Shown: in pieces, positions 56,669 through 64,000 of the stretch
Position numbering within the stretch: position 1 is the stretch's first letter
Layout of the letters: each line of letters begins with the position of its first letter
Assembly: GCF_008386495.1 (NCBI RefSeq)
Contig: NZ_VTHJ01000008.1
Coordinates: 62,001 to 126,000, forward strand
Reading direction: 5' to 3'
Source: Streptomyces tailanensis
Lineage (GTDB): Bacteria > Actinomycetota > Actinomycetes > Streptomycetales > Streptomycetaceae
DNA length: 64,000 nt
Program-made: the position numbers and the translations under genes
Notes under the pieces: model-generated
Seen by the model: the letters and a program-made list of their open reading frames with translations, nothing else
The model's database searches: none
What the model was told of the DNA's origin: nothing

Positions 56669-57378
56669 GCGAACCCCAGCGCTCCGAAGGCACCACTCAA
56701 CGACTGCCCGTGATGGAGAAAACCGAGGAGCAGACGACCGACCCCGGCACGGACCAGCCGGATCAACCGGACCAGTCGGCGTCCGCCGCCGCCTACGACC
56801 CCCTCCCCGTCCTCGACGGGGAGAACGGCGGGGAGAAGCGTTTCTGGTCCGCGCGCCGCGTCCCCGCGGGCATCCTCGCGCTGCTGCTCCTCGCCGGCGC
56901 GGGCCTCTTCCTGTACGACGTCGCCGCCGTCCGCGCGGACCGCCCCGCCATGGCGTGGCGCCGTTCGCTGGCCCGTGAACTCGCCGAGCGCCCCCTCGAC
57001 GACGCCTGGGTGCTGGCCGGCGCCGGGCTCACGGTCGCCCTTGGCCTCTGGCTGCTCGTGCTCGCCGCGACCCCCGGCCTGCGCGACATCCTGCCGATGC
57101 GCCGCGTCCACCCCGGGGTACGGGCCGGACTGCACCGGGTCGCCGCCGCGCTGGCCCTGCGCGACCGGGCCATGGAGGTCTCCGGGGTGCAGTCCGTACG
57201 GGTCCGCGTGGGACGGAAGAGGGTCGACGTCCGCGCGGTGGCCCACTTCCGCGAACTCGACGAGGTACGGGCCGACTTGGACGTCGCCCTCGCCGGCGGC
57301 ATCCGAGCGCTGGGTCTCGCCCGGCCCCCCGCCCTGTCGGTGCACGTACGGCGCCCTGGCCGGAAGGGGCGAGCGTGA
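56665..57378 (+). CDS. DUF6286-type membrane protein of the Asp23 cluster
   Basis: A 237-residue protein: about 65 disordered acidic residues, a membrane span LLLLAGAGLFLYDVAAV, a second span LTVALGLWLLVLAATPGL, and a C-terminal Asp23/AmaP-like soluble domain (MEVSGVQSVRVRVGRKRVDVRAVAHF). It may anchor Asp23 proteins to the membrane. It starts within the stop of the previous gene and overlaps the next by 4 bp. Confidence 0.78.
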   Translation: MSEPQRSEGTTQRLPVMEKTEEQTTDPGTDQPDQPDQSASAAAYDPLPVLDGENGGEKRFWSARRVPAGILALLLLAGAGLFLYDVAAVRADRPAMAWRRSLARELAERPLDDAWVLAGAGLTVALGLWLLVLAATPGLRDILPMRRVHPGVRAGLHRVAAALALRDRAMEVSGVQSVRVRVGRKRVDVRAVAHFRELDEVRADLDVALAGGIRALGLARPPALSVHVRRPGRKGRA

Positions 57379-57956
57379 TGCTGAGGATCGTCAACAGGGT
57401 GCTGCTCGGCATCGCCGGGCTGGTACTGCTCGTGACCGGAGCCGCCGTACTCACCGTCGGCCTCGGCGTCGACCCGCCCTCCTGGTGGATCCACGACGGC
57501 CGGAACGACGTCCTGCTCAGCGACGCCGAACGAACACACTGGCGAGACGCCGGCTGGTGGTGGCCCACCGTCATCGCCGTACTGGCCCTCCTGGTCCTGC
57601 TGGCCCTCTGGTGGCTGACCGCGGTCCTCCGCCGCCACCGCCTCGCCGAGGTCCTGGTCGACACCGGCGACGGCGAGGGCGCGCTGCTACGAGGCCGGGC
57701 CCTGGAAGGCGTCCTGACCACCGAGGCAACCCAGCTGGAAGGTGTGGACCGAGCCCACGCCCACCTGACAGGCCGCCGCAACGCCCCCGAGGCCCGGGTT
57801 CGTCTGCTGCTCCAGCCGTACGTGGACCCCGGGGAGGCACTGCAACGCGTGACGACGGAGGCGATCGCTCATGCGAGGGATTCGGCGGGATTGGAGGCAC
57901 TACCGGCGGATGTCCGACTGCAGGGGGTCAAACACCGCGCGAAAAGGGTGACTTGA
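57375..57956 (+). CDS. amaP: AmaP-like alkaline shock membrane anchor protein
   Basis: A 193-residue protein with two spans (LLGIAGLVLLVTGAAVLTVGL and WPTVIAVLALLVLLALWWLTAVL) and a cytoplasmic domain ending TPEARVRLLLQPYVDPGEALQRVTTEAIAHAR-like, the typical AmaP arrangement. In Staphylococcus AmaP holds Asp23 at the membrane. Starts at GTG 57375 or ATG 57378. Confidence 0.85.
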   Translation: MMLRIVNRVLLGIAGLVLLVTGAAVLTVGLGVDPPSWWIHDGRNDVLLSDAERTHWRDAGWWWPTVIAVLALLVLLALWWLTAVLRRHRLAEVLVDTGDGEGALLRGRALEGVLTTEATQLEGVDRAHAHLTGRRNAPEARVRLLLQPYVDPGEALQRVTTEAIAHARDSAGLEALPADVRLQGVKHRAKRVT

Positions 57957-57983
57957 GACCTGGCGCCAACACGCACCTACCTA

Positions 57984-58026
57984 GTGGCGCGGGGAACTGC
58001 GCGAGCAACCCCCACAACCCGCAGCC
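57984..58026. repeat. Dispersed repeat (copy B)
   Basis: GGCGCGGGGAACTGCGCGAG followed by CAACCC...CCCGCAGCC, the same element as at 29891-29949 but without the leading hairpin. It lies between the convergent AmaP-like and SDR genes. Confidence 0.75.
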
Positions 58027-58038
58027 GGCAAACAACCG

Positions 58039-58794
58039 TCAGAACCCGTGCCGCATCCCACCATCCACAGGCACCATGATCCCCGTCAGATAAGACGCGG
58101 CCGGAGACAACAAAAACGCCGCCGTACGCCCGAACTCCTCCGGCCGCCCATACCGCCGCAACGGAATCCGCGACTCATGCGCGGCACGAGTAGCCTCCGG
58201 ATCGGCCGACATCCCATCCAACTCCCGCACCCGATCCGTGTCGATCCGGGCCGGCAGCAACCCCACGACCCGAATCCCCCGCGGACCCACTTCATCGGAC
58301 AGGGACTTCGCGAACCCCGCCAGCCCCGGCCGCAACCCGTTCGAGATGGTCAGCCCGGGAATCGGCTCGTGCACGGACCCGGAGAGCACGAACCCGATGA
58401 CGCCCCCCTCACCCAGCTCCGCCGCCGAGGCCCGCGCCAGGCGAACCGCCCCCAGGAACACCGACTCGAACGCCGCCGTCCACTGCTCGTCCGTGTTGTC
58501 GGCGACGAACCCCGGCGCGGGCCCGCCCACGCTCACGAGAATGCCGTCGAACCCCCCGAAGCGCTCGCGCGCCGCGGCGATGAGCCGGGCCGGGGCCTCC
58601 GGGTCGGAGTTGTCGGCGGCCACCCCCACTGCGTTCGGCCCCAGTTCGGCGGCGGCCGCGGCCGCGCTCTTCTCCTCGCGCCCCGTGACGATCACCTTCG
58701 CGCCGTCGGCGACGAGTTCCCGCGCGGCGGCGTTGCCCAGTCCGCGGGTCGCGCCGGTGACGATGTAGACACGGTTCTTCAGCCCAAGATCCAT
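58039..58794 (-). CDS. Atypical short-chain dehydrogenase/reductase
   Basis: A 251-residue Rossmann-fold protein. NAD(P) binding is clear (TGATRGLGNAAA; GVAADNSD; SVGGPAPG). At the active site the usual YxxxK is missing: the aligned stretch reads ISNGLRPGLAGFAKSLS, so the catalytic Tyr seems replaced. The C-terminal SPAASYLTGIMVPVDGGMRHGF is normal. It may have a non-standard mechanism or substrate, or only bind nucleotide. Confidence 0.85.
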   Translation of the reverse strand: MDLGLKNRVYIVTGATRGLGNAAARELVADGAKVIVTGREEKSAAAAAAELGPNAVGVAADNSDPEAPARLIAAARERFGGFDGILVSVGGPAPGFVADNTDEQWTAAFESVFLGAVRLARASAAELGEGGVIGFVLSGSVHEPIPGLTISNGLRPGLAGFAKSLSDEVGPRGIRVVGLLPARIDTDRVRELDGMSADPEATRAAHESRIPLRRYGRPEEFGRTAAFLLSPAASYLTGIMVPVDGGMRHGF

Positions 58795-58798
58795 GGCC

Positions 58799-60166
58799 CT
58801 ATCCTGCCTGGTCCCCGTCGAACAGGGCGAGGGCGGTGCCGACGAGACCGACGTGACGGAACGCCTGCGGGAAGTTCCCGAGCTGCCGGCCCGTGGCGGG
58901 GCCGTACTCCTCCGCGAGCAGCCCCACGTCGTTGACCAGCCCCACCAGCCGTTCGAACAGCTCGCACGCCTCCTCCGTACGGCCGGTCAGATGCAGGGCG
59001 TCCGCGAGCCAGAACGAGCACACGAGGAACGCGCCCTCGCTGTCCGGCAGCCCGTCGACGGACGAGGCGGCGGGCCGGTGGTCGGAGCCGCAGCGGCGGA
59101 CGAACCCGTCGTGGCTCAGCTCCGCGCGGATCGCGTCGACCGTGCCGACGACCCGTGGATCGTCCGGGGGTAGGAAGCGCACAACGGGGATGAGCAGCAG
59201 GGAGGCGTCGAGTTCGCGGGAGCCGTAGGACTGGGTGAAGGTGTTGCGGTCGGCGTCGAAGCCGCGTTCGCACACCTCGTGGTGGATCTCCTCGCGCAGC
59301 GGGCGCCGGCCGTCGAGGTCGCCGCTCAGCTTCGGCTCCTTCTCCAGGGTGCGGACGGCCCGGTCGGCGGCCACCCAGGCCATCACCTTGAAGTGTGTGA
59401 AGTGCCGGCGTGGCCCGCGCACCTCCCACAGACCCTCGTCGGGCTTGGGCCACACCGACCGCAGGTACTCCATCAGCGCGGACTGCATCCGCCACATGTG
59501 CGGCTTGGCGGGCAGGCCCGACCGCCGGGACAGGGCCAGGGAGTCGATGACCTCGCCGTACACGTCCAACTGCGTCTGCCGTACGGCGTCGTTGCCGACC
59601 CGGACGGGGCGCGAGCCCGCGTAGCCGGACAGTGAGCACGAAGGCTCTCGCCTTCGGCCAGGGTGAACTCCGAGTGCGTGCTGTAGTCCTTGCCCCCAGG
59701 CGCGTACCGGAGGTTCGCTGCGCAGCCACACCACGTCCGGTCCCGCGAGCGCCACGCGATGCCCGTCCGACCGGCGCATCCACGGCACGACCGAGCCGTA
59801 GTCGAAGCGGAGCCGGAGCGTGCTGCGCACGGTCACCCGGCCGTCCAGGCCCTCGACGACGCGTACGACGTCGGGGGAGCTGTCGCGCTGCGGCATCAGG
59901 TCCGTGACACGCACCGTGCCCTCGTCCGTCTCCCACTCGGTGTCCAGGACGAGCGTGTCATGGCGGTACGCGCGCCGCGTGCAGGCATCGGCTCCTCTGG
60001 GTGCGATGCGCCAGTGCCCGTTCTCCTCGTCGCCGAGCAACGCGGCGAAGCACGCGGCCGAGTCGAACCGGGGCAGACACAGCCAGTCGATCGAGCCGAG
60101 GTTGCTCACCAGGGCAGCCGTCTGGTGGTCGCCGATCAGCGCGTAGTCCTCGATGCGGGGATGCAC
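58799..60166 (-). pseudogene. Internally deleted GH15 (glucoamylase/trehalase-like) gene
   Basis: The open frame codes 455 residues, but related proteins have about 600. The N-terminal beta domain (HPRIEDYALIGDHQTAALVSNLGSIDWLCLPRFDS) and the C-terminal part of the barrel (GYAGSRPVRVGNDAV... to the end) are recognisable. Between them about 150 residues are missing, including the NWDYRYCWLRDS region of the active site. At the join, minus-strand DNA near 59698-59626 reads as KDYSTHSEFTLAEGE in another frame: one extra G in a GGGGG run (59692-59698) and a large deletion ending near 59626 together keep the total in frame. The product should be inactive. Confidence 0.8.
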
Positions 60167-60214
60167 GGGAGGACGGGTTCCCGGAAGGGGCGGTGATCAG
60201 TCGTGCGTAGCTGC

Positions 60215-60310
60215 GGGCAGTCGTGCCGCTGGGGCGATGGGGGTCCCCCGCTCGAGCGAAACCGAGAATGGGGGAGGGTGGGCGCAGCGGCACCCCGTAA
60301 GCGACGCCGG
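60215..60310. repeat. Dispersed repeat (copy 2), fullest copy
   Basis: Same element as 40184-40272. Here outer arms GTGCCGCTG (60223-60231) and CAGCGGCAC (60285-60293) can pair, with the core GGGGGTCCCCCGCTCGAGCG nested inside, forming a large hairpin. It lies between the GH15 remnant and the sigma/membrane protein genes. Confidence 0.85.
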
Positions 60311-60369
60311 GCCGCGCGACCCCACCCCCGCCCAGCCCTGATGCCGGGCCACCACGCAGCCCGATCCGG

Positions 60370-60675
60370 TCAGCCCGGTCCCGTCCCCGCCGACGTGCCG
60401 CCCGCACCCGAGAAGATGACACCCGGGTCTGACGGGGCTTGATTGAGGACCCAGAGCCCGATCAACGTGGCGAGGGCGAAGACGACCAGGACCAGGACGG
60501 CGAGGACGAGTCGGCGGCGGCGCTCGCGGCGCAGCCAGTCGCCGCGGGCCGCGCGGTACGCGTCCGGCGCCGCGTGCACCCCGCCCGCCAGCGCGGCCAG
60601 CGCCTCGCGCAACTCGCGCTCGGTGCGGTCCCGGCCGGTGTCGTTGTCGGCGTTCCTGCCGGTGGTGTCGTTCAT
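60370..60675 (-). CDS. Single-span membrane protein next to sigma factor (possible anti-sigma)
   Basis: A 101-residue protein: a soluble N-terminal helix (ERELREALAALAGGVHAAPDAYRAARGDWLRRERRRR), one span LVLAVLVLVVFALATLIGLWVL, and a short outer tail. It has no HxxxCxxC zinc motif. The ATG overlaps the sigma stop by 4 bp, the usual position of an anti-sigma factor; that role is inferred from position. Confidence 0.7.
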   Translation of the reverse strand: MNDTTGRNADNDTGRDRTERELREALAALAGGVHAAPDAYRAARGDWLRRERRRRLVLAVLVLVVFALATLIGLWVLNQAPSDPGVIFSGAGGTSAGTGPG

Positions 60676-61283
60676 CGCCGGGCCTCCATCGCCTGGGTCA
60701 GGGCGGCGAGGCCGCGTGCGGTGTGGGTCTTGACCGAGCCGCAGGAGATGCCCATCGCGGCGGCGATCTCGCTCTCCTTCAGCCCGAGCCAGTGGCGCAG
60801 CACGAGCGCCTCCCGCTGCCGGGCGGGCAGTTGCTGGAGCGCGACGATGAGCACCCGCTGGTCGTCGTGGAGCAGGGCGGTGCTCTCGGCGGAGGCGACC
60901 AGCTCGTCCGGCGGGGTCTCCACATGCTTGCGGACGACCTGGAGGTGCCGTATCCGCATCCGGGTCAGATTGCAGACCGTGGAGCGCAGATACGCCTCGG
61001 CGGCCTCGGAGTCCCTCAGGCGGCGCCACTTGCGGTAGATCTGGTAGTACGCCTCGGCCACCACGTTCTCGGGGTCGTCGGCGCCCAGCAGCACGGCGAG
61101 CCGCAGCATCGAGGAGTAGTGCAGCTCGAACAGCCGGGCGACACCGGCCTCGCGCTCCAGATCGGCCGGATCGCTGAGCGCGCCCGGTGGCAGCGCGGGG
61201 TTGGGAATCAGCGGCTCGGTGGCGGCGACGGGTGCCGAGGCCGCCGGGGGCACCGGCACGCGTATGTGCTGTCTGCGTCTCAC
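60672..61283 (-). CDS. SigE-family ECF RNA polymerase sigma factor
   Basis: A 203-residue sigma factor. Region 2: LFELHYSSMLRLAVLLGADDPENVVAEAYYQIYRKWRRLRD. Region 4: ALQQLPARQREALVLRHWLGLKESEIAAAMGISCGSVKTHTARGLAALTQ, a clear helix-turn-helix. The first 45 residues are a Pro-rich extension. GTG at 61283 overlaps the symporter stop by 4 bp, so symporter, sigma factor and membrane protein form one operon. Confidence 0.9.
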   Translation of the reverse strand: MRRRQHIRVPVPPAASAPVAATEPLIPNPALPPGALSDPADLEREAGVARLFELHYSSMLRLAVLLGADDPENVVAEAYYQIYRKWRRLRDSEAAEAYLRSTVCNLTRMRIRHLQVVRKHVETPPDELVASAESTALLHDDQRVLIVALQQLPARQREALVLRHWLGLKESEIAAAMGISCGSVKTHTARGLAALTQAMEARR

Positions 61284-62836
61284 GGGTTGCTCGCTCCCGT
61301 CTCGGGGCGCCGCCTGACGGTCAGGCGGGACGGTAGGTCGGTCGCGTCGGCGCCGCGCGGGACGCCGAGCCGTTCGAGGACCGTGGTGCCGACCACGGCG
61401 ACGGTCAGGTTCAGCAGGAGGGCGACGAGCCCGGCGTAGACCTCCAGGGATCCGCCGCCCAGCAGCACGATGGACGAGAACCCCTCGCGCACCACCAGGA
61501 ACGTCCCGGCCACCATGCCCACACCCCACCCGGCGAGCAGCGCCCGCGGATGCAGCCGCCCGGTGAACAGGCCGACCGCCACCGCAGGGAAGATCTGCAG
61601 AATCCATACGCCGCCGAGGAGTTGAAGGTTGATGGCGTCCTGGTCGCGCAGCCCGAACACGAACGCCACCGCCCCCACCTTCGCGGTCAGCGACACCACC
61701 TTGGCGATGCGCACCTGCCGCTTGGGCGTGGCGGTGGGCTGGAAGTACTCGACGTACACATTGCGTACGAAGCCGGTGGCGGCCGCGATCGACATCACCG
61801 CCGCCGGGACCAGCGCGCCGACGGTGATGGCGCCGAAGACCAGCCCGGCCAGCGGCCCCGGCATCAGCCGGTCCACCAGCATGGGGACGGCCGCTTCGGC
61901 ACCGCCGTCGGGTGCCCGCACCCCGGTCGCCAGCGCCGCGACGCCGAGGAAGCCGAAGAGGGCCAGGAGTCCCGTCCAGGCGGGCAGCGCCACCGCGACC
62001 TTGCGTACCGTTCGTGGTCCGTCGGCGGCGAACCCGGCGGTGAGCACATGCGGATACATCAGCAGCGCCAGCGCGGAGCCCAGGGCGAGGGTGGCGTACG
62101 CGGGCTGCTGCTCGGGGGCCAGTAGCAGCGCGGACCCTTCGACGCCGGTACCGCTCAGCCGCGCCGCGGCCCCGTCGAAGACCGCGCCGGGGCCGCCGAA
62201 CCGCCGCAGCACCAGCCAGCACACGGCGGTCAGCGACACGAAGACGGCCACCGCCTTCAGCGCCGAGATCACGGCGGGCGCCCGCAGCCCGTGCCGGTAC
62301 GTCGCCACCGCGAGCCCCGCGAACAGCGCCACCATCACCAGATCACCGGCCGCCCCGCGCGGATAGAGGCCCCCGGCCGTGAGCACCGCCCGGATGCCGA
62401 GCAGTTGCAGCGCCAGATACGGCATCGTCGCGAGGATCCCGGTCAGCGCGACCACCAGCGCCAGCGGCGCCGAACCGTACCGCCCGCGCACGAAGTCCCC
62501 CGCCGTGACGTACCCGTGGCGCCGGGCCACCTCCCACAGCCGGGTCAGCAGCACGAAGGCGAGCGGGCAGACGATCACCGTGTACGGCACCGCGAAGAAC
62601 GCGGGCGCCCCGTTGCCGTACGCCAGCCCGGGGATCGCGGTGAACGTGTACGCCGTGAAGATCGTGCCGCCGAGCAGCAGCCAGGTCCACACCGGCCCGA
62701 GCGCGCGGTCGGCCAGCGCCCAGCCCTCCAGGGACGGCAGCCGGCCGCTGGGCCGCAGCCGGCGTGCGGTGACGGCGAGCAGCGACGCCCCGCCGATCAC
62801 GGCGAGAAACGTCGCGGTCATGGCAGCGTCCGCCAT
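61280..62836 (-). CDS. Sodium:solute symporter (SSS family, MctP-like)
   Basis: A 518-residue transporter with about 13 spans. SSS family features: GLAYGNGAPAFFAVPYTVIVCPLAFVLL, RRHGYVTAGDFVRGRYGS, PYLALQLLGIRAVL, and GALVPAAVMSIAAATGFVRNVYVEYF with YF-QP tail of the core. The MctP branch carries short monocarboxylates such as pyruvate, lactate or propionate. Its usual small DUF3311 partner is encoded divergently at 63005. It is first in the operon with the sigma factor. Confidence 0.9.
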   Translation of the reverse strand: MADAAMTATFLAVIGGASLLAVTARRLRPSGRLPSLEGWALADRALGPVWTWLLLGGTIFTAYTFTAIPGLAYGNGAPAFFAVPYTVIVCPLAFVLLTRLWEVARRHGYVTAGDFVRGRYGSAPLALVVALTGILATMPYLALQLLGIRAVLTAGGLYPRGAAGDLVMVALFAGLAVATYRHGLRAPAVISALKAVAVFVSLTAVCWLVLRRFGGPGAVFDGAAARLSGTGVEGSALLLAPEQQPAYATLALGSALALLMYPHVLTAGFAADGPRTVRKVAVALPAWTGLLALFGFLGVAALATGVRAPDGGAEAAVPMLVDRLMPGPLAGLVFGAITVGALVPAAVMSIAAATGFVRNVYVEYFQPTATPKRQVRIAKVVSLTAKVGAVAFVFGLRDQDAINLQLLGGVWILQIFPAVAVGLFTGRLHPRALLAGWGVGMVAGTFLVVREGFSSIVLLGGGSLEVYAGLVALLLNLTVAVVGTTVLERLGVPRGADATDLPSRLTVRRRPETGASNP

Positions 62837-63004
62837 GGGTCACCGTCCTTGGTGTGCCTGGGCCCTCGCCTGTTGGTTGCGCGGATGGCCGATTCGGAGG
62901 ACAGGGAACCGGCGGGAAATCTTCTGGAAATTCGCTGTCAACCACATCCGGCGGGTGGGCAACTCTTGCACAGACCCACAGGAAGCGGGAGAGGAGCAGA
63001 GCTC

Positions 63005-63229
63005 ATGGCACGGACCGCTCACCGCCGGCTACGGCGCGCCGCGATCGCCGTACTGCTCCTCGCGCCCGCCGCGGGCCTGCTGTGGGTCCCCTGGTACGCC
63101 GGTGCCGAACCACGGCTCGCGGGTACGCCGTTCTTCTACTGGTACCAGCTCGCCTGGGTCCCGGGATGCGGCCTCTGCCTGCTCGCCGCGTACGCGCTGA
63201 CGGACCGCCATCGAGATCGACATCGCTGA
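63005..63229 (+). CDS. DUF3311 family small membrane protein
   Basis: A 74-residue protein with two spans: AAIAVLLLAPAAGLLWVPWYAG and FYWYQLAWVPGCGLCLLAAYAL. P-x-x-x-L-x-W-x-P-W and FFYWYQLAW are typical of DUF3311, which usually accompanies MctP-type symporters on the same strand. GAGGAG precedes the ATG. It lies 45 bp before the CstA gene, with which it may be transcribed. Confidence 0.88.
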   Translation: MARTAHRRLRRAAIAVLLLAPAAGLLWVPWYAGAEPRLAGTPFFYWYQLAWVPGCGLCLLAAYALTDRHRDRHR

Positions 63230-63274
63230 GCCGCACCCCCTTCTGCTGCACACCCGTTGAGGTCAGGAGCCGCC

Positions 63275-64000
63275 ATGCCCACATCAGCCATGCCCGAATC
63301 CGGTCGTGAGGTGCCGGAAAAATCCCGTATGTCACCAAAGTCCCTCGCGATCTGGATCGCCGTCGCCCTCGTCGGCGCGATCGGCTGGGCCGTGCTCGCC
63401 CTGTCCCGGGGCGAGGAGATCTCGGCCGTATGGCTGGTCGTGGCGGCCCTCGGCTCGTACGCGATCGCCTACCGCTTCTACTCCCGCTTCATCGCCCGCC
63501 GGGTCCTCCAGGTCGACGACACCCGGGCCACGCCGGCCGAACGCCTTGAGGACGGCGTCGACTTCCACCCCACCGACCGCCGGGTGCTGTTCGGCCACCA
63601 CTTCGCGGCCATCGCCGGCGCCGGCCCGCTGGTCGGCCCGGTGCTGGCCGCCCAGATGGGCTATCTGCCCGGCACTGTCTGGATCATCGTGGGCGTGATC
63701 TTCGCCGGCGCGGTGCAGGACATGATCGTCCTGTTCCTCTCCATGCGCCGGGACGGCAAGAGCCTCGGCCAGATGGCCCGGGACGAGATCGGCAGGGTGG
63801 GCGGTGCCGCCGCGCTGATCGGCGTCTTCGCCATCATGATCATCCTGCTCGCGGTCCTCGCGATGGTCGTCGTCAACGCCCTCGCCGAATCCGCGTGGGG
63901 CACCTTCTCGGTCACCATGACCATCCCCATCGCCCTCTTCATGGGCTTCTACCTGCGCTACCTGCGGCCCGGCCGCGTCGTCGAGACCAGCTTCATCGGG
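63275..64000 (+). CDS. cstA: CstA family carbon starvation protein / pyruvate transporter (5' part)
   Basis: 242 codons are in the window; the rest is beyond the right edge. After a 20-residue polar start come SLAIWIAVALVGAIGWAVLAL and the CstA hallmarks RFYSRFIARRVLQVDDTRATPAERLEDGVDF, FGHHFAAIAGAGPLVGPVLAAQMGYLPG and MRRDGKSLGQMARDEIG. CstA/BtsT proteins take up pyruvate or peptides when carbon is short. ATG at 63275 follows AGGAG. Confidence 0.94.
   Translation, partial: MPTSAMPESGREVPEKSRMSPKSLAIWIAVALVGAIGWAVLALSRGEEISAVWLVVAALGSYAIAYRFYSRFIARRVLQVDDTRATPAERLEDGVDFHPTDRRVLFGHHFAAIAGAGPLVGPVLAAQMGYLPGTVWIIVGVIFAGAVQDMIVLFLSMRRDGKSLGQMARDEIGRVGGAAALIGVFAIMIILLAVLAMVVVNALAESAWGTFSVTMTIPIALFMGFYLRYLRPGRVVETSFIG

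Noticed and set aside
60672..62222. A 516-codon minus-strand frame ending as the sigma factor
   Set aside because: The first 310 codons are a shadow of the symporter gene; the sigma factor starts at GTG 61283, coupled to the symporter stop.

Overview
The window is high-GC actinobacterial DNA, almost certainly from a Streptomyces chromosome. The signs are G/C at nearly every third codon position, many GTG starts, 4-bp start/stop overlaps inside operons, a BldB/WhiJ-type XRE + DUF397 locus, and several dispersed GC-rich repeats I recognise from Streptomyces. As I recall, ectABCD, the cob cluster and a pit phosphate transporter are also near neighbours in S. coelicolor, so much of the window looks like conserved core. 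Protein and family names come from reading the sequence; no search was run.

Layout. 1-2.4 kb: start of an ectoine operon (ectA, partial ectB) and a DinB-like protein. 2.4-3.75 kb: a TnpB-only IS605-group element with hairpins at both ends. 3.8-8.8 kb: a class V aminotransferase, then a polar amino acid ABC transporter operon ending in an amidohydrolase. 8.8-16.3 kb: a polymorphic toxin system, made of a 2333-residue secreted RHS protein with a HINT protease and a WHH-type HNH nuclease tip, followed by a SUKH (SMI1/KNR4) immunity gene. 16.5-23.3 kb: a CUT1 sugar ABC operon with a LacI-type regulator and a DUF2264 hydrolase, probably for uptake of plant or glycan oligosaccharides.

23.3-41.4 kb (minus strand): a long cobalamin operon in the order promoter, cobalamin riboswitch, 19-codon leader ORF, cobD, cobQ, cobN, ChlI/ChlD-like chelatase, cobO, cobB, cobI, cobM, cobL, cbiG-cobJ fusion, cobH, cbiX, cobC. 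Most junctions overlap by 1-11 bp. The exceptions hold dispersed repeats or a two-repeat type I-E CRISPR-like remnant between cobN and the chelatase gene. Other repeats lie inside cobB and over the 3' end of cobD. The operon encodes both an early-insertion chelatase (CbiX) and the late-insertion chelatase (CobN).

41.7-46.4 kb: an XRE/DUF397 regulatory locus with two small membrane proteins, a PHO-boxed Pit phosphate transporter operon, and a secreted GH25 lysozyme. 46.6-58 kb: housekeeping and conserved genes (class II aldolase, alpha/beta hydrolase, VOC protein, ABC-F ATPase, small HTH protein, enoyl-CoA hydratase) and an Asp23/Gls24-AmaP envelope-stress cluster. 58-64 kb: an atypical SDR, an internally deleted GH15 gene, a sigma factor/membrane protein/solute symporter operon, a divergent DUF3311 gene and the start of cstA. 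I saw no rRNA or tRNA gene and no secondary-metabolite cluster.
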